A stretch of 13,151 bases of DNA from Sphingopyxis sp. (GTDB lineage: Bacteria; Pseudomonadota; Alphaproteobacteria; Sphingomonadales; Sphingomonadaceae). Shown here one piece after another: positions 6,199-13,151 of the stretch. The stretch's first letter is position 1. Each line of letters starts with the position of its first letter. Both the position numbers and the translations under genes were made by a program. The notes beneath the pieces are model-generated. The model saw only the letters and a program-made list of their open reading frames with translations, searched no databases and was not told where the DNA came from. Location: contig JAAUPH010000037.1 in the NCBI GenBank assembly GCA_012035435.1, forward strand, positions 1 to 13,151. Reading direction: 5' to 3'.

Positions 6199-8958
6199 AT
6201 GCACGATGACGGTGATTCACAGTGCGAAATCTCCAACGGGATACCGGAAAGCGGATTGCCGGGTGCCGGGCTGACGCGGCTGCCCAATGCACCTGTGGCG
6301 TCGGAATCGGCGCTTGTTCGTGGGCGATTGATGTGGCCGACCGATGATCTGGGAACGGAGATGTTGACGCTGGTTGTTGGACCGGCGGGGTATGGAAAAA
6401 CGACGCTGATGGCGCAACATTTTGCAGCGTCCCGCGCGGCTGGATATATGACGATATGGCTTGCCGCCGAACGCGTGTTCGATGGTGGCGACCGACTCGC
6501 GGTCGCACTGCTGGCCGCCTTTGCCAAAGCCTGCAAAGATCAGGAGTTGTTGCAACTGGCCATGGCCGGACCAGTGGCGGCGACCGAGCGGTGGGCCACG
6601 GGCATTTTATTTGATCGGCTGACCAGCGCCGACCAGTCAGTTCGGTTGTACATTGACGATTTTCACTTGGTCGAGACCGAAGCTAGTTGCATTCTGGTGG
6701 AACGTCTGTTGGCATGGCTGGCGCCGTCCGGACGCGTTGCCGTCGCGTCACGTCGGCGACCGCAAATAGGATTGTCCCGACTGATTGCCAACGGTCAGGT
6801 GCGCAATATCGACACAAGCCAGCTGCGTTTCACCCAGGCGGAAGGCGCAGCGTTTCTGGGTGAAGGTTTTTCAAGCGAGTCGGCAGCGTCTGCCGTGCGT
6901 CAGACAGAGGGTTGGCCGGGCGCCATGCATCTTGTTCGCCTGTCGACCAAGATGAGCAGTGGTTCGGACTGGTCCGCACCTCTATTGCCTTTCAACAACA
7001 CTGAGTCACCGCGTATCGCGCAAATTCATGATTATCTGGCAGAACAGGTATTCATCGGGCTTGATCGTCGCAACCAAGATTTCTTGAAAGCAATCAGCAT
7101 ACTAGATCGAGTGGAACCTGAATTGGCCCGGATCGTTTCGGGCTTTGACGATAGCGCGAATCTTGTTGTCAATCTGGCTCGCGAAGGTTGCTTTTTGTTT
7201 CCTGATGGTTCGGCTGATGGCAGTTTTCATTGTCATCAATTGTTTCGGGATTTTCTGCTGGATCGGCTGCGTGAAGACTGCGGCATGGACGAAGCCGCTT
7301 TGCGCCGTATCGCCGCAGAAGCGCTATATGCGCGGCGGAGGTTTCACGAGGCGTTTAATCAGGCCATTTTGCTTGGCGATGTCGATTTTCTGGAAGAGCT
7401 TGCCGGACGATGTGGCGGATGGCGACTATCGTTTGTCGAGGGCATTCACGTTTGGTCTGCCGTTTCTGCATTGCCTGCGACGGTTGTTGCGGGTCATCTG
7501 CATCTGCAACTCTCGCGGGCATATTATCTGCTCCAGCGCGGCAAAGTGCGTGAAGCGCGCCTTTGCCTCGATCAGCTACTGGACTTGCACAGCATGACCG
7601 ACGGCTTCGCGGATGAAGCTGAACTCAAGCTGTTCGGCTTGGTGCTGACCATTTATGAAGACCGCCTGATCCCTGATGATGAGCGGGCCAGTTTGCTGAC
7701 AACTGCCGCCGGTCATGTGGATCGCGGTGACGCTGCCGTTGCCACTTTGATTATCGAGTTGCTGGCGTGGGAGCGCATCGCAGCTGGTGACTTTAACGAT
7801 GCTATCCGTTTGGGATGGGACGCCGTGCGCTTGTCCGAAGAAGGCGACGTGGTGTTGCTCAATGCCTATGCGCTGATGGCGGTTGCACTTGGTCATTTTA
7901 TGAAAGCCAATTTGCGCGCAGCGCGGCTTCATATCGACCGAGCGATTGACCATGCCGCCCGTTCATTGGGCGAATTTGGTGATCAACATCTGGCAGCCCG
8001 AGCCTTGCGTGCTGAAATTGCGATGGAACAGGGTGAATTTTCGCTTGCCGAAACACTGATTGCACCCGTCTGGCATGAGCTGGACAGGCTGGATCTTTGG
8101 CCTGATCTCGCCTTTTCGATTGTGCGCGTAGTCTCTGGTTGTGCTGTTCGTTCCGCCGGTCTCGAAGCTGCACTGGAAAACTGCGAAGATGGCCGCGAAC
8201 GTATGCATGGGCGCGGATTTGACCGCATTGAACGGCAAATTGGACTGCACATGGTCAGCATGGCCTTGTCCGCAAACCGGCTCGACCGGGCAGAGGCATT
8301 ATATGCCGAGCAAACCGGTCAGCTTCGTCCGGGCTTTGGCCATGACCGGGCTGCAACACATCGGATGCGCGCCGATCATGCTATTGTCCGGTGTCGGCTG
8401 CTGATGGCGCGCGCCGCGTCGCACGGGGAGAATTTCGACCTTGCCGATGGTCTTGCGGATTATCCTGACCATGACGTTGAACATTATCGGCCGATTCTGA
8501 GTCTGCTGAATGCGGAACTGGCATTTGGTCTTGGTGCACAGGACCGTGCGCTCGATCATTTCGGTCGCGCCGTCTTTGATTGCGAATTAAACCAGCGCGT
8601 GTTGCCGTTCCTCGAGTGCGGTGGGTGGTTGGATGCCCTTATAACATGTGCTCAATCGGCAGGGAGTTATAGTGGCAGTTCCGCCGCCTTTATCAAGCGT
8701 GTCGTTGCAATCCGCAATCCCGCAACGAGTGACGACGGCGGCGCGGAGATCGCGCGTTCGGTACACCCCCCCGGAGGACTGAGTCCGCGCGAGGCAGAGG
8801 TTTTTCGGTTTCTTTGCGCCGGTTACACCAGCAAAGAAATTGCTCGCCGACTTGATTTGTCGGTCAATACGGTGATGAGCTATCGCAAGACTATGTACGG
8901 CAAACTCGGGGTGTCTTCGCGGTCTGGTCTTGTCAATTTGTCAATTCAGCAGGGCTGA
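6199..8958 (+). CDS. LuxR-family transcriptional regulator, MalT/LAL type (ATPase plus TPR-like plus LuxR HTH)
   Basis: This is a 919-residue large ATP-binding LuxR regulator, about the size of MalT. It has a Walker A loop, VVGPAGYGKTTL (59-70), a Walker B strand, LYIDDFHLVE (about 150-159), and an arginine-rich segment, VASRRRPQIGLSRL, typical of STAND ATPases. A long helical middle of TPR-like repeats (about 350-840) probably binds the inducer or holds the protein inactive. The C-terminal LuxR helix-turn-helix is LSPREAEVFRFLCAGYTSKE to GKLGVSSRSGL (from residue 861). Such proteins oligomerise on inducer and ATP binding and activate transcription. GGGAG lies 9 bases before the ATG. Its place between the divergent operon and the receptor gene makes it the likely local activator of both (inference). 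The reading frame is intact, including through a C7 run at 8766-8772. Confidence 0.93.
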   Translation: MHDDGDSQCEISNGIPESGLPGAGLTRLPNAPVASESALVRGRLMWPTDDLGTEMLTLVVGPAGYGKTTLMAQHFAASRAAGYMTIWLAAERVFDGGDRLAVALLAAFAKACKDQELLQLAMAGPVAATERWATGILFDRLTSADQSVRLYIDDFHLVETEASCILVERLLAWLAPSGRVAVASRRRPQIGLSRLIANGQVRNIDTSQLRFTQAEGAAFLGEGFSSESAASAVRQTEGWPGAMHLVRLSTKMSSGSDWSAPLLPFNNTESPRIAQIHDYLAEQVFIGLDRRNQDFLKAISILDRVEPELARIVSGFDDSANLVVNLAREGCFLFPDGSADGSFHCHQLFRDFLLDRLREDCGMDEAALRRIAAEALYARRRFHEAFNQAILLGDVDFLEELAGRCGGWRLSFVEGIHVWSAVSALPATVVAGHLHLQLSRAYYLLQRGKVREARLCLDQLLDLHSMTDGFADEAELKLFGLVLTIYEDRLIPDDERASLLTTAAGHVDRGDAAVATLIIELLAWERIAAGDFNDAIRLGWDAVRLSEEGDVVLLNAYALMAVALGHFMKANLRAARLHIDRAIDHAARSLGEFGDQHLAARALRAEIAMEQGEFSLAETLIAPVWHELDRLDLWPDLAFSIVRVVSGCAVRSAGLEAALENCEDGRERMHGRGFDRIERQIGLHMVSMALSANRLDRAEALYAEQTGQLRPGFGHDRAATHRMRADHAIVRCRLLMARAASHGENFDLADGLADYPDHDVEHYRPILSLLNAELAFGLGAQDRALDHFGRAVFDCELNQRVLPFLECGGWLDALITCAQSAGSYSGSSAAFIKRVVAIRNPATSDDGGAEIARSVHPPGGLSPREAEVFRFLCAGYTSKEIARRLDLSVNTVMSYRKTMYGKLGVSSRSGLVNLSIQQG

Positions 8959-8961
8959 CCT

Positions 8962-8988
8962 GGGACTTTGCGTGTCGCGCAAAGGCCC
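8962..8988 (+). terminator. Hairpin after the regulator gene, possible terminator
   Basis: Just after the regulator stop, CTTTGCG (8966-8972) and CGCAAAG (8978-8984) form a 7-bp stem with a 5-base loop. GGG (8962-8964) and CCC (8986-8988) extend it past one A-G mismatch. There is no T tract after it, so intrinsic termination is uncertain; it could be an mRNA 3'-end stabiliser. Confidence 0.4.
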
Positions 8989-8997
8989 GCGATAAAC

Positions 8998-9022
8998 GGG
9001 GGGAGGGGTATTCACGCCCCCC
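8998..9022 (+). repeat. G6/C6 inverted repeat upstream of the receptor gene
   Basis: GGGGGG (8998-9003) and CCCCCC (9017-9022) can pair around a 13-base loop, and a second GGGG (9005-9008) offers an alternative pairing. No T tract follows directly. It could be part of a double terminator with the preceding hairpin or a structured leader for the receptor mRNA; the sequence does not decide. Confidence 0.35.
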
Positions 9023-9132
9023 ATAAATTCGTGGGTCGATTTTAATCGCTTTCCGCGTCCTCATGCAAGAGCGCGCTGACCGGCTCGCAAAGAGGCAAGC
9101 TCGCGCTAGCGACTACCGGCCAAGGGGGCATC

Positions 9133-11250
9133 ATGTATAAAAAAATGAATAACGCCGTTAGCGTCTTCGGATTGATGCTGAGCCCCTTGATTCTGGTCGC
9201 GGTTCCAAGCGCAGCATACGCCCAGGATGAAGAAGCTGCCAGTGCGCCGAACCTTGGCGCGAATGAAATCATTGTGACGGCGCGTAAGCGGGACGAGCGC
9301 CTCGTCGATGTGCCTGCTGTGATTCAATCGTTCAGCGCTGAAAGCTTGCAGGCTGCAAATATTGATGATGTGAAAGGGGTGGCTCTCCGGGTTCCCAACT
9401 TCAACATTACCGAACAGCAACAACCCGGCGTCGCGCTGATTAGCGTTCGCGGTATTGGTCAAGCGCGCAATGGTGAGCCGCCGGTATCGCTGGTCGTCGA
9501 TGGGGTCCAGATCAACAACAGCTATCAAATTACGCAGCAACTCGTCGATGTCGAACGCATCGAGATTTTGAAGGGGCCGCAGGGCGCGCTCTATGGGCGC
9601 AATGCTATTGGTGGAGCTATTGTCATTACCACGCGCAAGCCCGGCGACGAGTTTCGGGGCGCAGCGTCGGTTGGATATGGCAGCGGTAATGACCTGAAAC
9701 TAAGCGCGAACATCAGCGGCCCGATTGCGGGTGAGGTGCTGGGTTTCAAAGCTGCGGTATTTTACCGGGATTTCAAAGGCGACATCCTCAACGTCAACAT
9801 CAACAAGAACGCCAACAATGACCGCCAGATCAACATTCGTGCCGGACTTCTCTTCGCGCCAAGTGACGCAATAGAGTTGGACCTGCGATATTCCCGTCTT
9901 GATTCGGAAGGTGGCGGTGCATGGTATTCAACACCGCCGGTGGGCCGTCCTAACCAGGTCGGTCCGTGGCGCGGATCATTCAACACTGAGGCCAGCCGGT
10001 TAATCGACGATCTGTCGTTAAAGGCGACAATCGACCTAGGCGGCGCTGCCATAACTTCGGTGACCGGATATTCGAAAGTCAGCTCTGCAATCCGGCAGGA
10101 CCTTGACCTGTCACCAGCCGCTGGACTGAATGTGTTTCAAGGAATTAATACCAGCGCATGGAGCGAAGAGCTGCGCATCGCATCAACCGGTAAGCGGCCG
10201 TTCCAGTGGCTGGTCGGTGCTTATTACATCGACATCGACTATCGCATCGCGACCGATATCATCATCCCGCCGCCGGGAGCCAATCCCGCCACCTTCCAAC
10301 CAACAGGTTCTTTTGTCATTCCGACGGGAAGCGTGGAGCAGCGAAAATCTTACGCCGGCTTCGGTCAGCTCTCCTATCGTTTTGACAGTGGCATCGAGCT
10401 GACCGGCGCATTTCGATATGATGTCGATGACCAGTTTTCTGTCACGCAAAACCGTGGATTAAAATTCAAATCATTCCAACCCAAGGCTTCCGTGGGCTAT
10501 TTCATTGATAACAACAGTCAGCTCTACGGCTCAGTGGCGCGCGGCTATCGCAGTGGAGGGTTCAATCCTGTTGCGATTATCGCCGCAAACTATCTCCCTG
10601 AAAAAGTCTGGACTTATGAAGCCGGGTATAAAACGCAGTTCAACGATAACCGTTACTCGTTGAATCTTGCGGCATTTTATAATGATATTCAGGATCGCCA
10701 ACTTTATATTTTTGACGTCAACATCGGATCGCAAACGATCGTTAATCCTATTCGCAAGGGCAGGGCATATGGTTTCGAAGCGGACTTCATCGCACGGCCA
10801 GCCGATGGCCTGACGATCGACGCATCGCTGGGCTATTTGAAAACAAAAATCGAGAGTTATAACACGGCCCTGTTTGCCAATACGCCAGGGCGGGGCGATT
10901 ATACGGGTAACGAAGTGCCGCTCAGCCCGGAATTGTCCTACTCCTTCGCCGCACAATATGAAATTCTGGTTGGCGGGGAGACCACAATTACACCGCGCTT
11001 GGAAATCAATGGCTTCACGGAAAGCTGGTGGGAGGTTGATAATGTCGAGCAGCGCAAAGGCGTAAACCTGGTCGCAGCCCGAATAACGGCCAACACGGGG
11101 ACTCTCACCTTGTCGGCGTTCGTCGAAAACTTGTTTGACGTCGAATATAATGTCGAATTTATCAACAACCGATGGAGCGGCTTGGCCGCCAATATCGGCG
11201 CTGCCGCGCGCGGTCGCGTATTCGGTGTGATTGGGACCGTCAAGTTCTGA
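9133..11250 (+). CDS. TonB-dependent outer-membrane receptor
   Basis: This is a 705-residue outer-membrane transporter, energised by TonB-ExbBD, that would import a scarce or bulky substrate. A signal peptide runs MYKKMNNAVSVFGLMLSPLI to a predicted cut after AYA (residue 30). A TonB-box-like EIIVTARKR (45-53) follows, then the plug with VSLVVDGVQI, VERIEILKGPQGALYGRNAI and GGAIVITTRKPG. The rest is beta-barrel strands, ending in the conserved C-terminal Phe (VFGVIGTVKF). Receptors of this short type are abundant in sphingomonads and often sit in catabolic loci. There is no extra N-terminal signalling domain of the FecA kind, which fits control by the nearby LAL regulator rather than a sigma/anti-sigma pair. 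AAGGGGG precedes the ATG. An in-frame ATG four codons later is a weaker alternative. The ligand cannot be predicted. Confidence 0.94.
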   Translation: MYKKMNNAVSVFGLMLSPLILVAVPSAAYAQDEEAASAPNLGANEIIVTARKRDERLVDVPAVIQSFSAESLQAANIDDVKGVALRVPNFNITEQQQPGVALISVRGIGQARNGEPPVSLVVDGVQINNSYQITQQLVDVERIEILKGPQGALYGRNAIGGAIVITTRKPGDEFRGAASVGYGSGNDLKLSANISGPIAGEVLGFKAAVFYRDFKGDILNVNINKNANNDRQINIRAGLLFAPSDAIELDLRYSRLDSEGGGAWYSTPPVGRPNQVGPWRGSFNTEASRLIDDLSLKATIDLGGAAITSVTGYSKVSSAIRQDLDLSPAAGLNVFQGINTSAWSEELRIASTGKRPFQWLVGAYYIDIDYRIATDIIIPPPGANPATFQPTGSFVIPTGSVEQRKSYAGFGQLSYRFDSGIELTGAFRYDVDDQFSVTQNRGLKFKSFQPKASVGYFIDNNSQLYGSVARGYRSGGFNPVAIIAANYLPEKVWTYEAGYKTQFNDNRYSLNLAAFYNDIQDRQLYIFDVNIGSQTIVNPIRKGRAYGFEADFIARPADGLTIDASLGYLKTKIESYNTALFANTPGRGDYTGNEVPLSPELSYSFAAQYEILVGGETTITPRLEINGFTESWWEVDNVEQRKGVNLVAARITANTGTLTLSAFVENLFDVEYNVEFINNRWSGLAANIGAAARGRVFGVIGTVKF

Positions 11251-11266
11251 AGGATATTGCAGGGCC

Positions 11267-12657
11267 GTGCTAGATCTTTCCCAGCATTCACTCGCTCTTG
11301 CCGCGTTGGCCGAACGCTTTGGCGACTGTTTCACGATCAATCAGGGTTTGCGCGATCAACATCGGCCTAGTGAGGGATATGTTGTCGCTGGAACCCCGGA
11401 TGCCGTATTGTTCGCCACGTCAACACAGGATGTCGCTGATGCTGTCCAAATTGCTTGCCGATATGGCTTGCCAATCATCCCTTTTGGCGCGGGCACGTCG
11501 CTAGAGGGCCAGCTTCAGGCCGACCAGGGCGGGTTGTCGATCGATATGTCACGAATGGCGGCGGTACTGAGCGTGAACGAAGCGGACATGGATTGCCGAG
11601 TGCAAGCCGGGGTGACGCGGGAAGCACTCAATCACGAGTTGCGGGCATCTGGTTTGTTCTTTCCGCTCGATCCGGGAGCCAACGCAACGATTGGAGGGAT
11701 GGCGGCAACACGGGCCAGCGGGACCAATGCTGTGCGCTATGGTACGATGCGCGAAGTAACCCTTGGCATGACCATTGTCACACCGGCTGCGGAGGTGATC
11801 CGAACGGGCGGGCGGGCCCGCAAGTCTTCGGCTGGTTATGATCTGACCCGATTGTATATTGGCAGCGAAGGGACATTGGGCATCATCACCGAAGTTCAAC
11901 TGCGTCTTTTTGGTATACCGGAAACGATTGCCAGCGCCGTATGTCAGTTTCCTACACTTGACGGTGCTGTTGCATCCGTAATTCTTGCGATGCAACTCGG
12001 ATACCGCTAGCGCGGATCGAGTTGCTGGACGCGGTGCAGATGCAAGCTTGCATCAATTATTCGCACCTTTCCGATTTCGAAATACTGCCTACATTATTTC
12101 TTGAGTTTCATGGCAGCGAAGCCAGCGTTAGCGAGCAGGCCGATATGATGCGCGCGATCACGCGCGGAAATGACGGTGGTGATTTCCGCTGGGCGCTAAA
12201 ATCTGAAGAGCGGACCGAATTGTGGCGCGCACGCCATTCGGCCTACTATGCCGCCAAAGCAATGATTCCGGGCGGGGAAGCTTTTTCTACCGATGCCTGT
12301 GTGCCGATTTCGCGCTTGGCCGAGTGCATTGCAGCCTGCCAGAAAATGGCGCTCGACGCCAATGTCCTCGCGCCGATCGTCGGACATGTTGGTGACGGGA
12401 ATTTCCACATGCTGTTGGTATTCGACCCGAACCAAGCCGGCGCAAGAAGCCGTGCGGAAGCGTTAAGCCACGCCATCGCGCGACAAGCCATCGACATGGG
12501 CGGCACTTGCACCGGAGAGCATGGTGTCGGGACGCACAAACAATCGCTGTTGGTCGATGAAGCTGGCGAAGCGATTGCAACGATGCAACGGATAAAAGCT
12601 GCGCTTGATCCAAAGGGCATTATGAACCCGGGTAAAATATTGACGCCCGGGCGCTAA
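11267..12657 (+). pseudogene. FAD-linked D-2-hydroxyacid dehydrogenase (D-lactate dehydrogenase/glycolate oxidase GlcD-like), one frameshift
   Basis: This flavoenzyme would oxidise a D-2-hydroxy acid to a 2-oxo acid, passing electrons to a cytochrome or quinone. The FAD-binding (PCMH) domain shows IPFGAGTSLEGQ (about 71-82), ATIGGMAATRASGTNAVRYG, SSAGYDLTRLYIGSEGTLG and IITEVQLRLFG. The C-terminal FAD-oxidase domain has VGHVGDGNFHMLLVFD and CTGEHGVGTHKQSLL, which hold the substrate/metal-site His residues, then LDPKGIMNPGKIL. The frame breaks at 12000/12001: GGATACCGCTAG stops at 12010, while the next frame reads IPLARIELLDAVQM. One restored base gives about 463 residues, the usual length. 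The start is GTG 11267, 16 bases after the receptor stop; an upstream TTG would overlap the receptor. The motifs favour cytochrome-type D-lactate dehydrogenase over GlcD, but the substrate is open. Confidence 0.86.
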
Positions 12658-12770
12658 AACGAATGTGCTTAAGGTATGTGATGTGCTTGCCAGCGCGTTG
12701 AACCGCCCGCGGATTGTCGGAGGCTCCAACTCTTGAGTGGATGGAGCACTTATGAGCAAGACAACTGGCC

Positions 12771-13024
12771 TGCTGCCGGTTTGGTGGACACGAGATAGGG
12801 TGTTTTATCGAACTGGAGGACCAGCATGGAACGAAGGAAGTTTACGCGGGAGTTCAAGCTTGAAGCGGTAAGGTTGATCAAGGAACGCGGGGTCTGGGTT
12901 GCGCAGGCATCGCGTGATCTGGACGTTCACCAGACCGTGCTGCGCAACTGGGTCAGGGATTTTGGCGGTGACGCCCTGCTGCACCACTCGGATCAAGGCA
13001 GCCAGTATACCAGCGAGCAGTTCC
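12771..13024 (+). mobile_element. IS3-family insertion sequence remnant, internally deleted and cut at the right
   Basis: The stretch from about 12771 (TGCTGCCGGTTTGGTGGAC, a plausible left end beginning TG) through the orfA start is an IS3-family left part. After about 46 codons of orfA the sequence jumps to the catalytic core of orfB. It ends at about 13024, where an IS256-family end begins. The exact left border is a guess because no right inverted repeat is available for comparison. Confidence 0.6.
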
Positions 13025-13071
13025 GAGGGTGTCAGATTGTTTGTGTAAGCGGGGACCGGGTTCCATTCTGA
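12826..13071 (+). pseudogene. IS3-family transposase remnant, OrfA N-terminus joined in frame to an OrfB catalytic fragment
   Basis: This 81-codon frame is a composite. Residues 1 to about 46, MERRKFTREFKLEAVRLIKE through VLRNWVRDFGG, are the helix-turn-helix start of IS3-family OrfA. The following DALLHHSDQGSQYTSEQF is the second-Asp region of the DDE integrase core of OrfB. The join at about 12961-12975 therefore removes most of orfA and the first part of orfB. The last 15 or so residues (RGCQIVCVSGDR...) come from the left end of the next insertion element and are not transposase. GGAGGACC precedes the ATG. No functional transposase could be made; a short DNA-binding peptide is conceivable but unsupported. 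Confidence 0.75.
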
Positions 13072-13151
13072 GGAAGAAGGGACTCGACGATGACGACGAC
13101 GATCAAGCAAGAGACACTGGACGATTTGCTATCGGGGGTAACCAGCCCGGA
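13025..13151 (+). mobile_element. IS256-family insertion sequence, left end, partial
   Basis: The IS3-like reading breaks off in the codons after SEQF, at about 13025, and a new sequence starts with GAGGGTGTCAGATTGTTTGT, which fits an IS256-family terminal repeat. A transposase start follows 65 bases later. The element runs off the right edge, so the right repeat and any 8-9 base target duplication cannot be seen; 13017-13024 would be the left copy if one exists. Confidence 0.65.
13090..13151 (+). CDS. IS256-family transposase, N-terminal fragment at window edge
   Basis: The ATG at 13090 opens a frame reading MTTTIKQETLDDLLSGVTSP up to the window edge. This resembles the usual N-terminus of IS256-family (Mutator-like, DDE) transposases. 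AAGGG lies 8 bases before the ATG. Only 20 codons are visible, so intactness cannot be judged; identification rests on the short N-terminal match and the terminal-repeat-like sequence just upstream. Confidence 0.65.
   Translation, partial: MTTTIKQETLDDLLSGVTSP

Larger units (their letters stand above)
8959..9132 (+). promoter_or_regulatory. Intergenic region between regulator and receptor
   Basis: This 174-base gap holds two inverted repeats near its left end (described separately) and presumably the promoter or leader of the receptor gene. A run AAGGGGG just before ATG 9133 serves as ribosome site. I see no convincing promoter hexamers and no copy of the CCTATC repeat found in the divergent region. 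Confidence 0.4.

Noticed and set aside
10531..11340. A 269-codon minus-strand open frame inside the receptor gene
   Set aside because: It is the antisense shadow of the receptor barrel and crosses into the next gene; no protein family is recognisable.
12644..12653. Perfect palindrome CGCCCGGGCG at the end of the FAD dehydrogenase gene, considered as a terminator
   Set aside because: It has no loop and no T tract, and lies within the last codons; it looks like ordinary GC-rich coding sequence.
12752..12826. Small frame starting MSKTTGLLPVWW before the IS3 remnant
   Set aside because: It runs through the presumed IS left end in a frame different from orfA, with no ribosome site or family match.
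1..13151. CRISPR arrays, tRNA or rRNA genes
   Set aside because: No regularly spaced repeats and no tRNA or rRNA signature sequences were seen on either strand by eye.

Overview
The window looks like an accessory catabolic locus from an alphaproteobacterium, most likely a sphingomonad. This rests on three things: a compact TonB-dependent receptor with an EIIVTARKR-type N-terminus, a lipoyl domain of the alphaproteobacterial/mitochondrial pyruvate dehydrogenase type, and moderately GC-rich codon use. The organism assignment is inference from protein style, not from a marker gene.

Layout. The left half (1-5948) is a tight minus-strand operon. In transcription order it encodes a Rieske non-haem iron oxygenase, two tandem RidA-family proteins, glyoxalase I, a zinc-independent MDR oxidoreductase, a homodimeric AceE/MdeB-type 2-oxo acid dehydrogenase E1, and the start of a lipoyl-bearing E2 that runs off the left edge. 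Gaps are 6-32 bases, and E1 and E2 overlap as ATGA. A 250-base divergent promoter region (5949-6198) separates this operon from a plus-strand set: a 919-residue MalT/LAL-type LuxR regulator, a TonB-dependent receptor, and an FAD-linked D-2-hydroxyacid (D-lactate-like) dehydrogenase. The right end (about 12771-13151) is mobile-element debris: an internally deleted IS3-family element cut by the left end of an IS256-family element.

How the genes may work together (inference). The receptor would import a substrate and the Rieske enzyme would oxygenate it. RidA proteins would deal with enamine/imine intermediates. Glyoxalase I plus the D-2-hydroxyacid dehydrogenase would turn a 2-oxoaldehyde into a 2-oxo acid, and E1/E2 would convert that acid to an acyl-CoA. 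No glyoxalase II, Rieske reductase or E3 is in the window, and the substrate is unknown.

Caution. Three enzymes (E1, MDR, FAD dehydrogenase) each carry one frame break that restoring a single missing base would repair. The regulator, receptor, oxygenase, RidA and glyoxalase genes are intact. The breaks could be assembly indels or real decay; the sequence alone does not decide.
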